DNA of 64,000 nt, taken from Pseudomonas sp. 10S4. GTDB taxonomy: Bacteria; Pseudomonadota; Gammaproteobacteria; Pseudomonadales; Pseudomonadaceae. Shown piece after piece: positions 47,218-56,632 of the stretch. Within the stretch, counting starts at the first letter, position 1; each line of letters begins with the position of its first letter. Where the stretch lies: assembly GCF_034344865.1 (NCBI RefSeq), contig NZ_CP133774.1:5642001-5706000 (forward strand), read 5' to 3'. The notes below the pieces were generated by a model, which saw only the letters and a list, made by a program, of their open reading frames with translations, ran no database searches and was not told the origin of the DNA. The position numbers and the translations under genes are program-made.

Positions 47218-49164
47218 GGCATTTGCGCCTTGAACGAGGCGGTTTAATCCTGCACCATCCGCCCCAGCTTATTCAAAGGACGGAATTCAAGGCATGCTGG
47301 ACGCGAACGCAACCCATATCACCCTCGCGCTGGAAGGTGTTTCCGCCGACCTTCAAGTGCTCAGTTTCGTCGGTCGCGAAGCCCTCAACCAACCGTTCTG
47401 TTTCGACATCGAACTGGTCAGCGCCCGCCCCGACCTGAAACTCGAAGAGCTGCTGCACAAGCCTGGCTGCCTGACCTTCGGCGCCACCGGCAAAGGCATC
47501 ATCCACGGCCTGGTCTATCGCATCGAGCAAGGCGACTCCGGCAAGAAGCTGACCCGCTACAGCGTCAGCCTGGTGCCGCAACTCGCCTACCTGCGACACA
47601 ACCATGACCAGCAAATCTTCCAGCACCTGACCGTGCCGAAGATCATCGGCCAGGTCCTCGAAGCACGCGGCATTCTGGCCGACGCCTACAGCTTCCAGCT
47701 CGGCGCGATCTACCCCGAACGCGATTACTGCGTGCAGTACGACGAATCCGACCTGCATTTTATCCAGCGCCTGTGCGAAGAAGAAGGCATTCACTTCCAC
47801 TTCCAGCACTCGGCCAGCGGCCACAAACTGGTGTTCGGCGATGACCAGACGGTGTTCCGCAAGCTCGCGCCCGTGAGCTACCAGCAAGACTCCGGGATGG
47901 CCGCCGAAAAAACAGTGATCAAGCGCTTCAACCTGCGCCTGGAAACCCGCACCACCCGTGTCAGCCGCCGGGACTACGACTTCGAAAAACCACGCATCCT
48001 CCCTGAAGGCGCGTCCAAAACCGAATTCGCCCCGGACCTCGAAGACTACGACTACCCCGGCCGTTTCACCGACCGCGAACGCGGCAAGCAACTGGCGACC
48101 CGCGCGCTGGAACGCCATCGCAGCGACTACAAACTCGCCGAAGGCAAAAGCGACGAACCGACTCTGGTTAGCGGCCACTTCCTGGCCCTGAGCGAACACC
48201 CGCGCGCCGAATGGAACGACCTCTGGCTGCTGCTGGAAGTCGTCCACGAAGGCAAACAACCGCAAGTGCTCGGCGAAAACACCACCAGCGACGTCACCGA
48301 CAACAAAGACGATTTCCACCAGGGCTACCGCAACCGCTTCCTCGCGACCCCGTGGGACGCGCACTTCCGCCCTGCTCTCGAACACCCGAAACCCAAAGTC
48401 CTCGGCAGCCAGACCGCCATCGTCACCGGCCCCAAAGGCGAAGAAATCCACACCGACAAATATGGCCGCGTCAAAGTCCAGTTTTTCTGGGACCGCGACG
48501 GCCAAGGCGACGACAACACCACCTGCTGGCTACGCGTCGCCACCGGGTGGGCCGGCAACGCCTACGGCGGCATCGCCATCCCACGCATCGGCATGGAAGT
48601 GCTGGTGTCGTTCATGGAAGGCGACCCGGATCAACCGTTAGTCACCGGCTGCCTGTACCACAAGGAAAACGTCGTCCCCTACGACCTGCCGGCGAACAAG
48701 ACCCGCAGCACGTTCAAGACGCTCAGCTCACCGGGCGGCAAGGGCTACAACGAGTTTCGGATTGAAGACAAGAAAGGTGCGGAACAGATTTATCTGCACG
48801 CCCAGCGCGACTGGGATGAAAACATTGAGCATGACCAGAAGATTCGGGTCGGCAATGAACGGCATGACACCGTTGAGGCGAATACTTACAGCGAGTTCAA
48901 GGTTGAAGAACATCGCATTACGCATCTGGATCGCAAGACAGAAGCGCGGGCGGATGATCATTTGACGGTTGCTGTTACCCAGAATGTGAAAGTGGGGACG
49001 GCGCAGTTTGTGGAGGCTGGGCAGGAGATTCACTACAACGCTGGGGAAAAGGTTGTGGTTGAGGGTGGCATGGAGCTCACGGCGAAGGCTGGTGGGAGCT
49101 TTGTGAAGGTTGATGCGGGGGGCGTGACGATCAGTGGCGCGAATGTGAAGGTGAATTCCGGGGG
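47218..49164 (+). repeat. vgrG repeat block, copy A
   Basis: This 1.95-kb block is repeated at 54472-56418 with constant offset 7254 and only a handful of differences. It includes about 75 bases before vgrG and ends at the G run in AATTCCGGGGG, where the two copies diverge completely. It shows a recent duplication or gene conversion of the vgrG body and promoter, with variable cargo behind. Confidence 0.95.
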
Positions 49165-49348
49165 AGGGCCGGGTGTTGGTACCCCTGCAGCACCTTTACT
49201 TCCAGGGCTGATGAAAATTGCCGATTCCGATAAACCAGGATTACCGCTTGAGGCGCTTATAAAACAGAACATCCTCTTCCGTCGTACCCGCGCAGGTGTC
49301 TGTGAAGTCTGTGAAGCAGCCAAAGCTGCTAAAGGAATTCAGCAATGA
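47294..49348 (+). CDS. vgrG: VgrG, T6SS spike protein (island 1)
   Basis: A 684-residue VgrG of the VgrG/Tle-type: the gp27-like base (about 1-370, with HFQHSASGHKLVFGDDQTV), gp5-like OB fold (about 385-480, DKYGRVKVQFFWDRDG), and beta-helix with VEANTYSEFK and VKVNSGGGPGVG. The tail (last about 60 residues, with CEVCEAAKAA) is unique to this copy and probably binds the cargo adaptor. The stop overlaps the DUF4123 gene by four bases. It punctures target cells carrying the VasX-like effector. Confidence 0.95.
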   Translation: MLDANATHITLALEGVSADLQVLSFVGREALNQPFCFDIELVSARPDLKLEELLHKPGCLTFGATGKGIIHGLVYRIEQGDSGKKLTRYSVSLVPQLAYLRHNHDQQIFQHLTVPKIIGQVLEARGILADAYSFQLGAIYPERDYCVQYDESDLHFIQRLCEEEGIHFHFQHSASGHKLVFGDDQTVFRKLAPVSYQQDSGMAAEKTVIKRFNLRLETRTTRVSRRDYDFEKPRILPEGASKTEFAPDLEDYDYPGRFTDRERGKQLATRALERHRSDYKLAEGKSDEPTLVSGHFLALSEHPRAEWNDLWLLLEVVHEGKQPQVLGENTTSDVTDNKDDFHQGYRNRFLATPWDAHFRPALEHPKPKVLGSQTAIVTGPKGEEIHTDKYGRVKVQFFWDRDGQGDDNTTCWLRVATGWAGNAYGGIAIPRIGMEVLVSFMEGDPDQPLVTGCLYHKENVVPYDLPANKTRSTFKTLSSPGGKGYNEFRIEDKKGAEQIYLHAQRDWDENIEHDQKIRVGNERHDTVEANTYSEFKVEEHRITHLDRKTEARADDHLTVAVTQNVKVGTAQFVEAGQEIHYNAGEKVVVEGGMELTAKAGGSFVKVDAGGVTISGANVKVNSGGGPGVGTPAAPLLPGLMKIADSDKPGLPLEALIKQNILFRRTRAGVCEVCEAAKAAKGIQQ

Positions 49349-49917
49349 GCAACAATCAAAATGCTCAGGGATATCTACTGATTGATGGTGCTCGTTTTGA
49401 TGATGCCGTGGCATGGCTGGCGAGGAGTTATCCGGGGCACCGCTTTATGCCTCTATTACAAGCGACTGCCTATGCGCCCATTGCTGAAGCAGGCCCAATT
49501 ATTCTAGACGTCCCCGCCGGAAGCGCTGCTCAACAAGCTTGGTTACAGGGAGACGAAAACCTCATCAACGGCGTATGGCTACAAACCCAAAAACCGATGA
49601 TCGAAGTATTCAAAATCTTGCAGCGCCGGACAAAAATCTACTCTCCGGAGCGAAAGGAGTACTGGTTGAGATTGGGTGACGCACTTCCATTGCGTCAGGC
49701 CTGGCTATCAGGTGCTAACTGGCCACCCGGCTTTTGGTTTGGAATAGAGAGCGTCTGGTTACATCATGAAAAGGTGGTGCAACGAGCCTGGACTAACGAC
49801 CTTCCCAGCATCGACGGTGCACCTGCTGACACCGGAATCGATGCACAGATTGTTCTCGACTGGCCGCTGCTGCAAGCGCTAGCACCCGATACGGAAACTC
49901 CGCAGGAGGCGGTGTAA
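49345..49917 (+). CDS. DUF4123 T6SS adaptor/chaperone (island 1)
   Basis: A 190-residue DUF4123-family (Tap/TEC) protein. Such adaptors load a specific effector onto the tail of the adjacent VgrG. Overlapping stops and starts on both sides (ATGA at 49345 and again at 49917) tie it to vgrG and to the VasX-like effector. It is more divergent and AT-richer than the vgrG body, as is usual for cargo genes. Confidence 0.82.
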   Translation: MSNNQNAQGYLLIDGARFDDAVAWLARSYPGHRFMPLLQATAYAPIAEAGPIILDVPAGSAAQQAWLQGDENLINGVWLQTQKPMIEVFKILQRRTKIYSPERKEYWLRLGDALPLRQAWLSGANWPPGFWFGIESVWLHHEKVVQRAWTNDLPSIDGAPADTGIDAQIVLDWPLLQALAPDTETPQEAV

Positions 49918-52641
49918 TGACTCAAGCAACAGCGGTAAAACCAGACTTCAAACCAGCGGCGTGTCCATTAATAACCGCGGTCATTCCGTTGCGCTATGCC
50001 ATAGGGCCTTCACACGCTATCGATGTCAGCGCATTTACATTGCCCACACTGAGCGGAAAGTTCCCCGAACTGGGCGATGACAATAGCGCTACTCGTGACA
50101 AAGAACTCAACTATACCGCTCGATTATTGCGCGATGGTTGGCTGTATGTCTGGCAGTCATCTCCAGAAAAGCTAATTGAATTCAACGTTGAAAAAGCGTC
50201 GCTCAAGGAGACTACACGTGGTGGGAAGGTCATCGATCCATCATCAAAACCTTATTTGATGTTCCCGGCAGGAACGCCTGCGATGATTTCCTGGTCACCC
50301 TCAAAATGGAGTGATGCACAGTTTTCGGCCGCCAAAGCTAATGAAAAAGTCCGCGCACGTGTAATGCGCAGCTTCACTCCTGGCGCTGCGCCGGCGAGCG
50401 GCAAGGCAATAAGTATTCACGAAAGTATCGGCGACTATATGGAGCCGATCGGCTTTAAATGGAGTTGTGCTCCGTCAACCAAGAACAAACCAAATTGGTC
50501 GTCAATGTTGGATGATATGAAACGCTGTGAGCAGCAGTCTTATGTCATTGCGGATGATCCTTGGGGAGTTTGGCTAGATTTATCGGCAATGATTCGAACA
50601 CAGCAAAGTGTTTTTGATGAGCGTAGAAAGAAACGCGCCGATGATTGGGCAATGGCGGGAGCGCTAAAATCCCTAGCCGATAACGATACAAAAGTCAAAG
50701 AGTTACTCCCATCCATTACCCGTTACAAAGAAGTAAAAACAGCTTGGGATGAATTAGACTCCGAAGAAACGCGTTACAACGAAAACTGCCGTCGCCTATC
50801 AATACTATGGAACGACTGGCTGAAAACTTTTCAGAGTAAAGGCCCATCGACTCTAGATACAGCTGCTGGGCAGTTCGACATTACTATCCCAGACTCCCGT
50901 ATTGCACTTGAAGTTAACTTTGCAGCTGCATCGTTTAGGCCCATCAAGTAGCAGTCTTTGTGCAAAAGCCATAGGAGATGCTCTTGACCCTGACAAACAG
51001 GCAACTGGACAACCTTGGTTACTTTGGGCTGTACTTGGTTTAGGTAAGCGCTTAGCCATTGCAGATATTAAGTCCATCATTGATCTTTCGGACGGAATCA
51101 ATGATAACGCCTCAGGCCTGGCAAAAGCATCAGCCAAAGTAGGTAGAGCAATAGCACTCGCATCCGCGATCAATAAAAGTGCTGAAAAGTTGGCGACATA
51201 TAGTCCTGCCAAAGCTCAAGAAGCTCTAATGCTGGCGTTGTCACCAGTCGTGGGGGCGCACATGCAAAACTCAGCATCGGGACCAGATAACGTTGCAAAA
51301 ATATTCCTTGGATCTGCCATGGGCCGCAGTCAGCAACGGTTGATTGTTGCGCAAACAAACTCGAAACAGATTGGGGAATGGATAAGTGATTTAATTGACA
51401 CTAACACTCCCACCAAAACCAGCATAGCAATAAGCAGTACCATAGCAATTGAGGATGCATTGCCATTCTACACTTTGTCACCACTAAAGGCGGCGGGCGC
51501 ATCCAATGCCAAACTTGGCTCGATCGCAGATCTAGTCAAAAACGAAAGCAATTTAAAGAACTTATTAAACCTTAGCAAAGGTGCCTTGGACAACGCACCG
51601 ATCAAATGCGTTGTTGCCATTATAGCGGCACTAAACCTGAGATCTGCTAGTCGGGATGCATGGAACACTCCATCTGCCAAAACGATTATTAACTCATTAG
51701 GCGGAACTTTTGGCATGGCGGCTGCTTCTGCGGCAGTTTTGCAAAAAGTAGCTGAGATTAACTGGGAAACTGCGGTAGCAGCATCTGGAAAAGAATCATC
51801 TGTTGCACGTATCGCACTGGCGGATGCATTAGGTCTAAGTTGGAAAGCTGCTGGATTTCAAACACTTTCTGCTGCAGTGGACATTGTTGCATATGGCTTA
51901 GATGCATTCGAAGCATATCAGTCAGGCGATTATGACACAGCCAGTATTAACGTTGGTTTGAGTGCGGTATCAACCGCAAATATCGCCCTTTACGTTAAAA
52001 CATTTCGCGCTATACGTGCAGCCAGGGCCGCTGTAATAGCCGGAGATGCCGCAGCAATTGGAAGAGGCGTAACACAAGTCCCTCATATTGGTTTTAAAGC
52101 ATTAGGTTTAACCATTTTGATAGTAGGAGGAATCGTCGCTAGATTATACACTCAGGACACACCTCTAGAAAAATGGATCAAAGGCACGAAGTTTGGTATA
52201 AGCCCTGCTGACTGGGCTGGCAACTATACCAAATCCATGACTGAATTTTATAAAATTGTTTTTCCAATCAGTTTAAATGCGTATCGCCTTAACGAATTAA
52301 ACCCCTACAAGGGAATGGTAGAAAGTACGTATTTGATGCTACTACTACCAGGGAAAGAAATACTTACTGACAGCATGATAAAGTTTGAGGGCGAAGAGAT
52401 ATGGGGTGGTATTTTCGGAATGGGTGGCAAACACGAAAAAGTGTCTTGGAGCGGAAATAGCTTTGATCTTCATGCTGGAACTAGAGTCACTACGGAAGCA
52501 GGAACTGCTACCTACAGACGCGTATACCATGTAGATCGTGAAGGTCGTGCCTTGAACAGTATAAAAGGCAATCTCACCTACTCGCCTTTAGATGGCCTGA
52601 GTTTACCGCCTATCGAAATCAAGGAAATAATATGGCTTTGA
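49917..52641 (+). pseudogene. VasX-like T6SS membrane effector, frame change near 50940
   Basis: The first frame (49917-50951) has the VasX-type N-terminal domain: PLITAVIPLRYAIGP and ARLLRDGWLYVWQ. It stops in FRPIK at 50951. The second frame (to 52641) continues as SSSSLCAKAIGDALD with no ATG of its own, and it fits directly after FRP if one base of the C run 50940-50942 is removed. The joined protein is about 907 residues, with several hydrophobic stretches, the clearest at about 52090-52150 (FKALGLTILIVGGIVARL). VasX-like effectors disrupt target membranes. GC content is low; one counted 60-base line at 51961 has 27 G/C. Confidence 0.75.
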
Positions 52642-53587
52642 AAGACCTCATGGCGCAAGCGGTGGCAAAATATGGAAAAACCTCCAACACGATTCTGCGC
52701 CCCAATGAAAGCACAGGGCAATCACCGCTCGAACTATTTATTACAGATGAACACACCACAAACTATTTAACTCTACAAATGGCAGGGGATGCTGATCGAG
52801 GCGGTATTACCGGAATGACAGCAGGCGTTGGCTCGCTTGCCAGCTTGGTTCTCGCGTTGATGATGATTTTGAAAGGACGTTGGGACTTGGTAGGGCTGTG
52901 CCTTTTTCTAGCAACTTCGATGTTCTTTGTTCCATTTTTTTGGAAACGAGGAAGTCGCTACCATTACCGGTACTTTTTAATCGCCGAACTCAAGAAGTTT
53001 ATTTCGACCATAACGGTGACCTTTACCATACGCCGTGGGACGATATTCAAGCAATCGCCTGTGAATTTCAAATGACCGGAGTTTATACCGGAAGCATAAA
53101 CAACGCGTCTCTTGAAATACTTGTAAAGCGCCTGGGGGAGCCGGAAAACGTACTTATGGTAAGCTTGGGCTCCCCAATGGGCAAGACGTTAGACTTGCAA
53201 AAAGGCTTCTGGGAATACATCCGCAGTTATATGAATAATGGCCCGTGGTTTGACAAAAACGGAAAGCATAGCGACTCAGATGAATTTATCAAGAGTCAAC
53301 TATCCAGCAATATTAGACACTCAGACTTCCTGGGTTACTGGAAAAAAACAATTACCGACAAAAAGCTCAAGTCGGGAGACAGCAATTTCCTCACTGCGTC
53401 AGATGCCTTCATGTTTGTCGGGCATTTAGTATTTTACCCAACTAATGCGATACAGGACTTTACATACGACTATGTCAAACGCAAAACGCGAAAGCTCTGG
53501 CCAGAAATTGTAACCGAGCGGTTGAAACCTGACGGACCTACGAGTCGCCTGATAGATCTTGAGCGTGAGCGTGGACTGCCTGTGTAA
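52632..53587 (+). pseudogene. DUF6708-like membrane protein, probable immunity partner, frame change near 52945
   Basis: It overlaps the effector stop by ten bases. The first frame (52632-53075) has two membrane helices (GVGSLASLVLALMMI and LVGLCLFLATSMFFVPFFW). Adding one A at 52944-52946 joins WKTRKSLPLPVLFNRRTQEV and the rest to 53587, a domain of the DUF6708 type (VYFDHNGDLYHTPWDDIQ). The whole is about 318 residues. A membrane protein right behind a VasX-like effector is the expected place of its immunity protein; this is inference. Confidence 0.7.
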
Positions 53588-53678
53588 GTACAAATCGGCA
53601 GAATATAAACAACTTCCAAAGGGACCAACAATCTCCCAGTCTTAAAGTAAATCTTTTCTAGTTTTGATTGGCTCACGA

Positions 53679-53706
53679 CCAAGCTCCGCTAGGAGCTTGG
53701 CTTTAT
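53679..53706 (+). terminator. Rho-independent terminator of T6SS island 1
   Basis: CCAAGCTCC, loop GCTA, GGAGCTTGG, then CTTTATT, 92 bases after the DUF6708 stop. Confidence 0.85.
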
Positions 53707-53720
53707 TAGATATTTGTGTG

Positions 53721-54017
53721 TTAGGCAGGCGCCTTCCACCCCAACATCCGCTGCTGCGCAACCTGCAACAGATCACACCCATCCTGCGTCAACAAATACA
53801 GCGCATGGGTAATGTGCGGAATGTCCTGCACATCGCCATCCTTGAAGCAGTGGCAATGAAGTGTTTCCAGCAAATTGCTGCCTGCACGGATCCGCTGTAG
53901 AGCGGCTTCGAGAATATCGTGAGGATTGGCCTCGGTGTCGATGACCAAGGGATTTGTGTCGGTGACGCTGCTTTTGATTGAGCGATAGCGATCAGGAAAG
54001 GCATTTAGCGTTGGCAT
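53721..54017 (-). CDS. Small conserved protein, 98 aa, copy 1 of duplicated module
   Basis: It starts MPTLNAFPDRYRSIKSS and is acidic and helical, with a C-terminal region (ITHALYLLTQDGCDLLQVAQ) recalling the small Pseudomonas DUF3077-like proteins; that likeness is only impressionistic. Copy 2 at 62788-63084 has about a dozen DNA differences in 297 bases but only three amino-acid changes, so selection keeps the protein. It faces against both T6SS islands and sits just past each. Its ATG follows a conserved structured leader (54020-54304). Function unknown. Confidence 0.75.
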   Translation of the reverse strand: MPTLNAFPDRYRSIKSSVTDTNPLVIDTEANPHDILEAALQRIRAGSNLLETLHCHCFKDGDVQDIPHITHALYLLTQDGCDLLQVAQQRMLGWKAPA

Positions 54018-54019
54018 AA

Positions 54020-54304
54020 TTAGTTACTCATCTGTTTTGAGGTAACCGCCAGCACCGTGACCAAACGGTGGGAGACGGACTGTGTACAGGTTTGGTCAAC
54101 CGAGAACAGTAACTCAGCTCGCCCGAAGGCGTCCTGCACACAGCCGCCACAACAATGCGCCATAAGGACATAGATGTCCGTAAGGCGAATCATGGCACAC
54201 ATATATGCACTGTTCTCAGGTGACCAAACCTGCTCGCTGATTTTGCAGCGAAGCAAAACAGTAATCCCGGCCCCCCAGTCAGCGAAAGTCGACAAAGCGC
54301 CCAA
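54020..54304 (-). ncRNA. Structured leader RNA upstream of the 98-aa gene, copy 1
   Basis: On the minus strand a 23-nt arm (54232-54210) pairs with 54109-54087 around exactly 100 nt. A small hairpin CACCG-8-CGGTG (54070-54053) follows, 35 bases before the ATG at 54017. Copy 2 has the same geometry and compensating or wobble changes that pair only on the minus strand (G-U rather than A-C). A 94-codon frame crosses this region but the differences between copies fall evenly on the three codon positions, so it is probably not coding. Sequence likeness between copies reaches about 54375. Confidence 0.6.
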
Positions 54305-54471
54305 GCTTGTAGGAACGGGACGAAGCTTAACCGTGATTTTTTACGACTAACACGTAATGACGTAGGACAGACAACCTCGAACGTGACGGTATCGCCAAAA
54401 ATCGCCAGCAATCATTGGCTAACACTCTGTAAATAGGTGTTTACCCGACGCAGGAGTACGCCCTCACCTAC

Positions 54472-56418
54472 GGCATTTGCGCCTTGAACGAGGCGGTTTA
54501 ATCCTGCACCATCCGCCCCAGCTTATTCAAAGGACGGAATTCAAGGCATGCTGGACGCGAACGCAACCCATATCACCCTCGCGCTGGAAGGTGTTTCCGC
54601 CGACCTTCAAGTGCTCAGTTTCGTCGGTCGCGAAGCCCTCAACCAACCGTTCTGTTTCGACATCGAACTGGTCAGCGCCCGCCCCGACCTGAAACTCGAA
54701 GAGCTGCTGCACAAGCCTGGCTGCCTGACCTTCGGCGCCACCGGCAAAGGCATCATCCACGGCCTGGTCTATCGCATCGAGCAAGGCGACTCCGGCAAGA
54801 AGCTGACCCGCTACAGCGTCAGCCTGGTGCCGCAACTCGCCTACCTGCGACACAACCATGACCAGCAAATCTTCCAGCACCTGACCGTGCCGAAGATCAT
54901 CGGCCAGGTCCTCGAAGCACGCGGCATTCTGGCCGACGCCTACAGCTTCCAGCTCGGCGCGATCTACCCCGAACGCGATTACTACGTGCAGTACGACGAA
55001 TCCGACCTGCATTTTATCCAGCGCCTGTGCGAAGAAGAAGGCATTCACTTCCACTTCCAGCACTCGTCCAGCGGCCACAAACTGGTGTTCGGCGACGACC
55101 AGACGGTGTTCCGCAAACTCGCGCCCGTGAGCTACCAGCAAGACTCCGGGATGGCCGCCGAAAAAACAGTGATCAAGCGCTTCAACCTGCGCCTGGAAAC
55201 CCGCACCACCCGCGTCAGCCGCCGGGACTACGACTTCGAGAAACCACGCATCCTCCCTGAAGGCGCGTCCAAAACCGAATTCGCCCCCGACCTCGAAGAC
55301 TACGACTACCCCGGCCGCTTCACCGACCGCGAACGCGGCAAGCAACTGGCGACCCGCGCGCTGGAACGCCATCGCAGCGACTACAAACTCGCCGAAGGCA
55401 AAAGCGACGAACCGACTCTGGTTAGCGGCCACTTCCTGGCCCTGAGCGAACACCCGCGCGCCGAATGGAACGACCTCTGGCTGCTGCTGGAAGTCGTCCA
55501 CGAAGGCAAACAACCGCAAGTGCTCGGCGAAAACACCACCAGTGACGTCACCGACAACAAAGACGATTTCCACCAGGGCTACCGCAACCGCTTCCTCGCG
55601 ACCCCGTGGGACGCGCACTTCCGCCCTGCTCTCGAACACCCGAAACCCAAAGTCCTCGGCAGCCAGACCGCCATCGTCACCGGCCCCAAAGGCGAAGAAA
55701 TCCACACCGACAAATATGGCCGCGTCAAAGTCCAGTTTTTCTGGGACCGCGACGGCCAAGGCGACGACAACACCACCTGCTGGCTACGCGTCGCCACCGG
55801 GTGGGCCGGCAACGCCTACGGCGGCATCGCCATCCCACGCATCGGCATGGAAGTGCTGGTGTCGTTCATGGAAGGCGACCCGGATCAACCGTTAGTCACC
55901 GGCTGCCTGTACCACAAGGAAAACGTCGTCCCCTACGACCTGCCGGCGAACAAGACCCGCAGCACGTTCAAGACGCTCAGCTCACCGGGCGGCAAGGGCT
56001 ACAACGAGTTTCGGATTGAAGACAAGAAAGGTGCGGAACAGATTTATCTGCACGCCCAGCGCGACTGGGATGAAAACATTGAGCATGACCAGAAGATTCG
56101 GGTCGGCAATGAACGGCATGACACCGTTGAGGCGAATACTTACAGCGAGTTCAAGGTTGAAGAACATCGCATTACGCATCTGGATCGCAAGACAGAAGCG
56201 CGGGCGGATGATCATTTGACGGTTGCTGTTACCCAGAATGTGAAAGTGGGGACGGCGCAGTTTGTGGAGGCTGGGCAGGAGATTCACTACAACGCTGGGG
56301 AAAAGGTTGTGGTTGAGGGTGGCATGGAGCTCACGGCGAAGGCTGGTGGGAGCTTTGTGAAGGTTGATGCGGGGGGCGTGACGATCAGTGGCGTCAATGT
56401 GAAGGTGAATTCCGGGGG
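54472..56418 (+). repeat. vgrG repeat block, copy B
   Basis: Second copy of 47218-49164, offset 7254. The known differences include Cys-to-Tyr in the ERDYYVQYD stretch, Ala-to-Ser in FQHSSSGHK, and GANV-to-GVNV near the end. Confidence 0.95.
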
Positions 56419-56632
56419 GCTCCTGGTGCAGGCACCGGAATCGGCATTCTCGACCCGGTCATCCCATGGGCCGCCGCCAAGGACAAGCCCGGCGCCCCGC
56501 TCGTCCCGGCAGCCGTACAAATGGCCATGGCCAAAGCGGCCCGCGCCGCCGGCGACATCCGCTGCCCGATTTGCGAAGCCTGCCGTGAAGGCAAGTGCGA
56601 CCTGGGAGCAACAGCATGAGCGACGCCCTTAA
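54548..56632 (+). CDS. vgrG: VgrG, T6SS spike protein (island 2), tail out of frame as sequenced
   Basis: Same domains as the first VgrG up to VNVKVNSGG. At the G6 run 56414-56419 the read frame gives an improbable Pro/Arg/Ser-rich tail to 56632. With one more G the tail is PGAGTGIGILDPVIPWAAAK and ends RCPICEACREGKCDLGATA at 56617-56619, overlapping the next ATG (ATGA) just as in island 1. That frame is surely the intended one, about 690 residues. The cysteine-bearing tail should dock the DUF4123 adaptor and the lipase effector. Confidence 0.92.
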   Translation: MLDANATHITLALEGVSADLQVLSFVGREALNQPFCFDIELVSARPDLKLEELLHKPGCLTFGATGKGIIHGLVYRIEQGDSGKKLTRYSVSLVPQLAYLRHNHDQQIFQHLTVPKIIGQVLEARGILADAYSFQLGAIYPERDYYVQYDESDLHFIQRLCEEEGIHFHFQHSSSGHKLVFGDDQTVFRKLAPVSYQQDSGMAAEKTVIKRFNLRLETRTTRVSRRDYDFEKPRILPEGASKTEFAPDLEDYDYPGRFTDRERGKQLATRALERHRSDYKLAEGKSDEPTLVSGHFLALSEHPRAEWNDLWLLLEVVHEGKQPQVLGENTTSDVTDNKDDFHQGYRNRFLATPWDAHFRPALEHPKPKVLGSQTAIVTGPKGEEIHTDKYGRVKVQFFWDRDGQGDDNTTCWLRVATGWAGNAYGGIAIPRIGMEVLVSFMEGDPDQPLVTGCLYHKENVVPYDLPANKTRSTFKTLSSPGGKGYNEFRIEDKKGAEQIYLHAQRDWDENIEHDQKIRVGNERHDTVEANTYSEFKVEEHRITHLDRKTEARADDHLTVAVTQNVKVGTAQFVEAGQEIHYNAGEKVVVEGGMELTAKAGGSFVKVDAGGVTISGVNVKVNSGGLLVQAPESAFSTRSSHGPPPRTSPAPRSSRQPYKWPWPKRPAPPATSAARFAKPAVKASATWEQQHERRP

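Noticed and set aside
47273..48505. A 410-codon minus-strand frame opposite vgrG, repeated at 54527-55759
   Set aside because: It recurs only because the vgrG block is duplicated. Composition (Val, Phe, Gly, Glu runs) is that of an antisense shadow.
54020..54304. A 94-codon minus-strand frame (and its 89-codon counterpart at 63101-63370)
   Set aside because: Starts with TTG, no ribosome site, and the differences between copies are about equal at the three codon positions. The RNA stem explains the conservation better.
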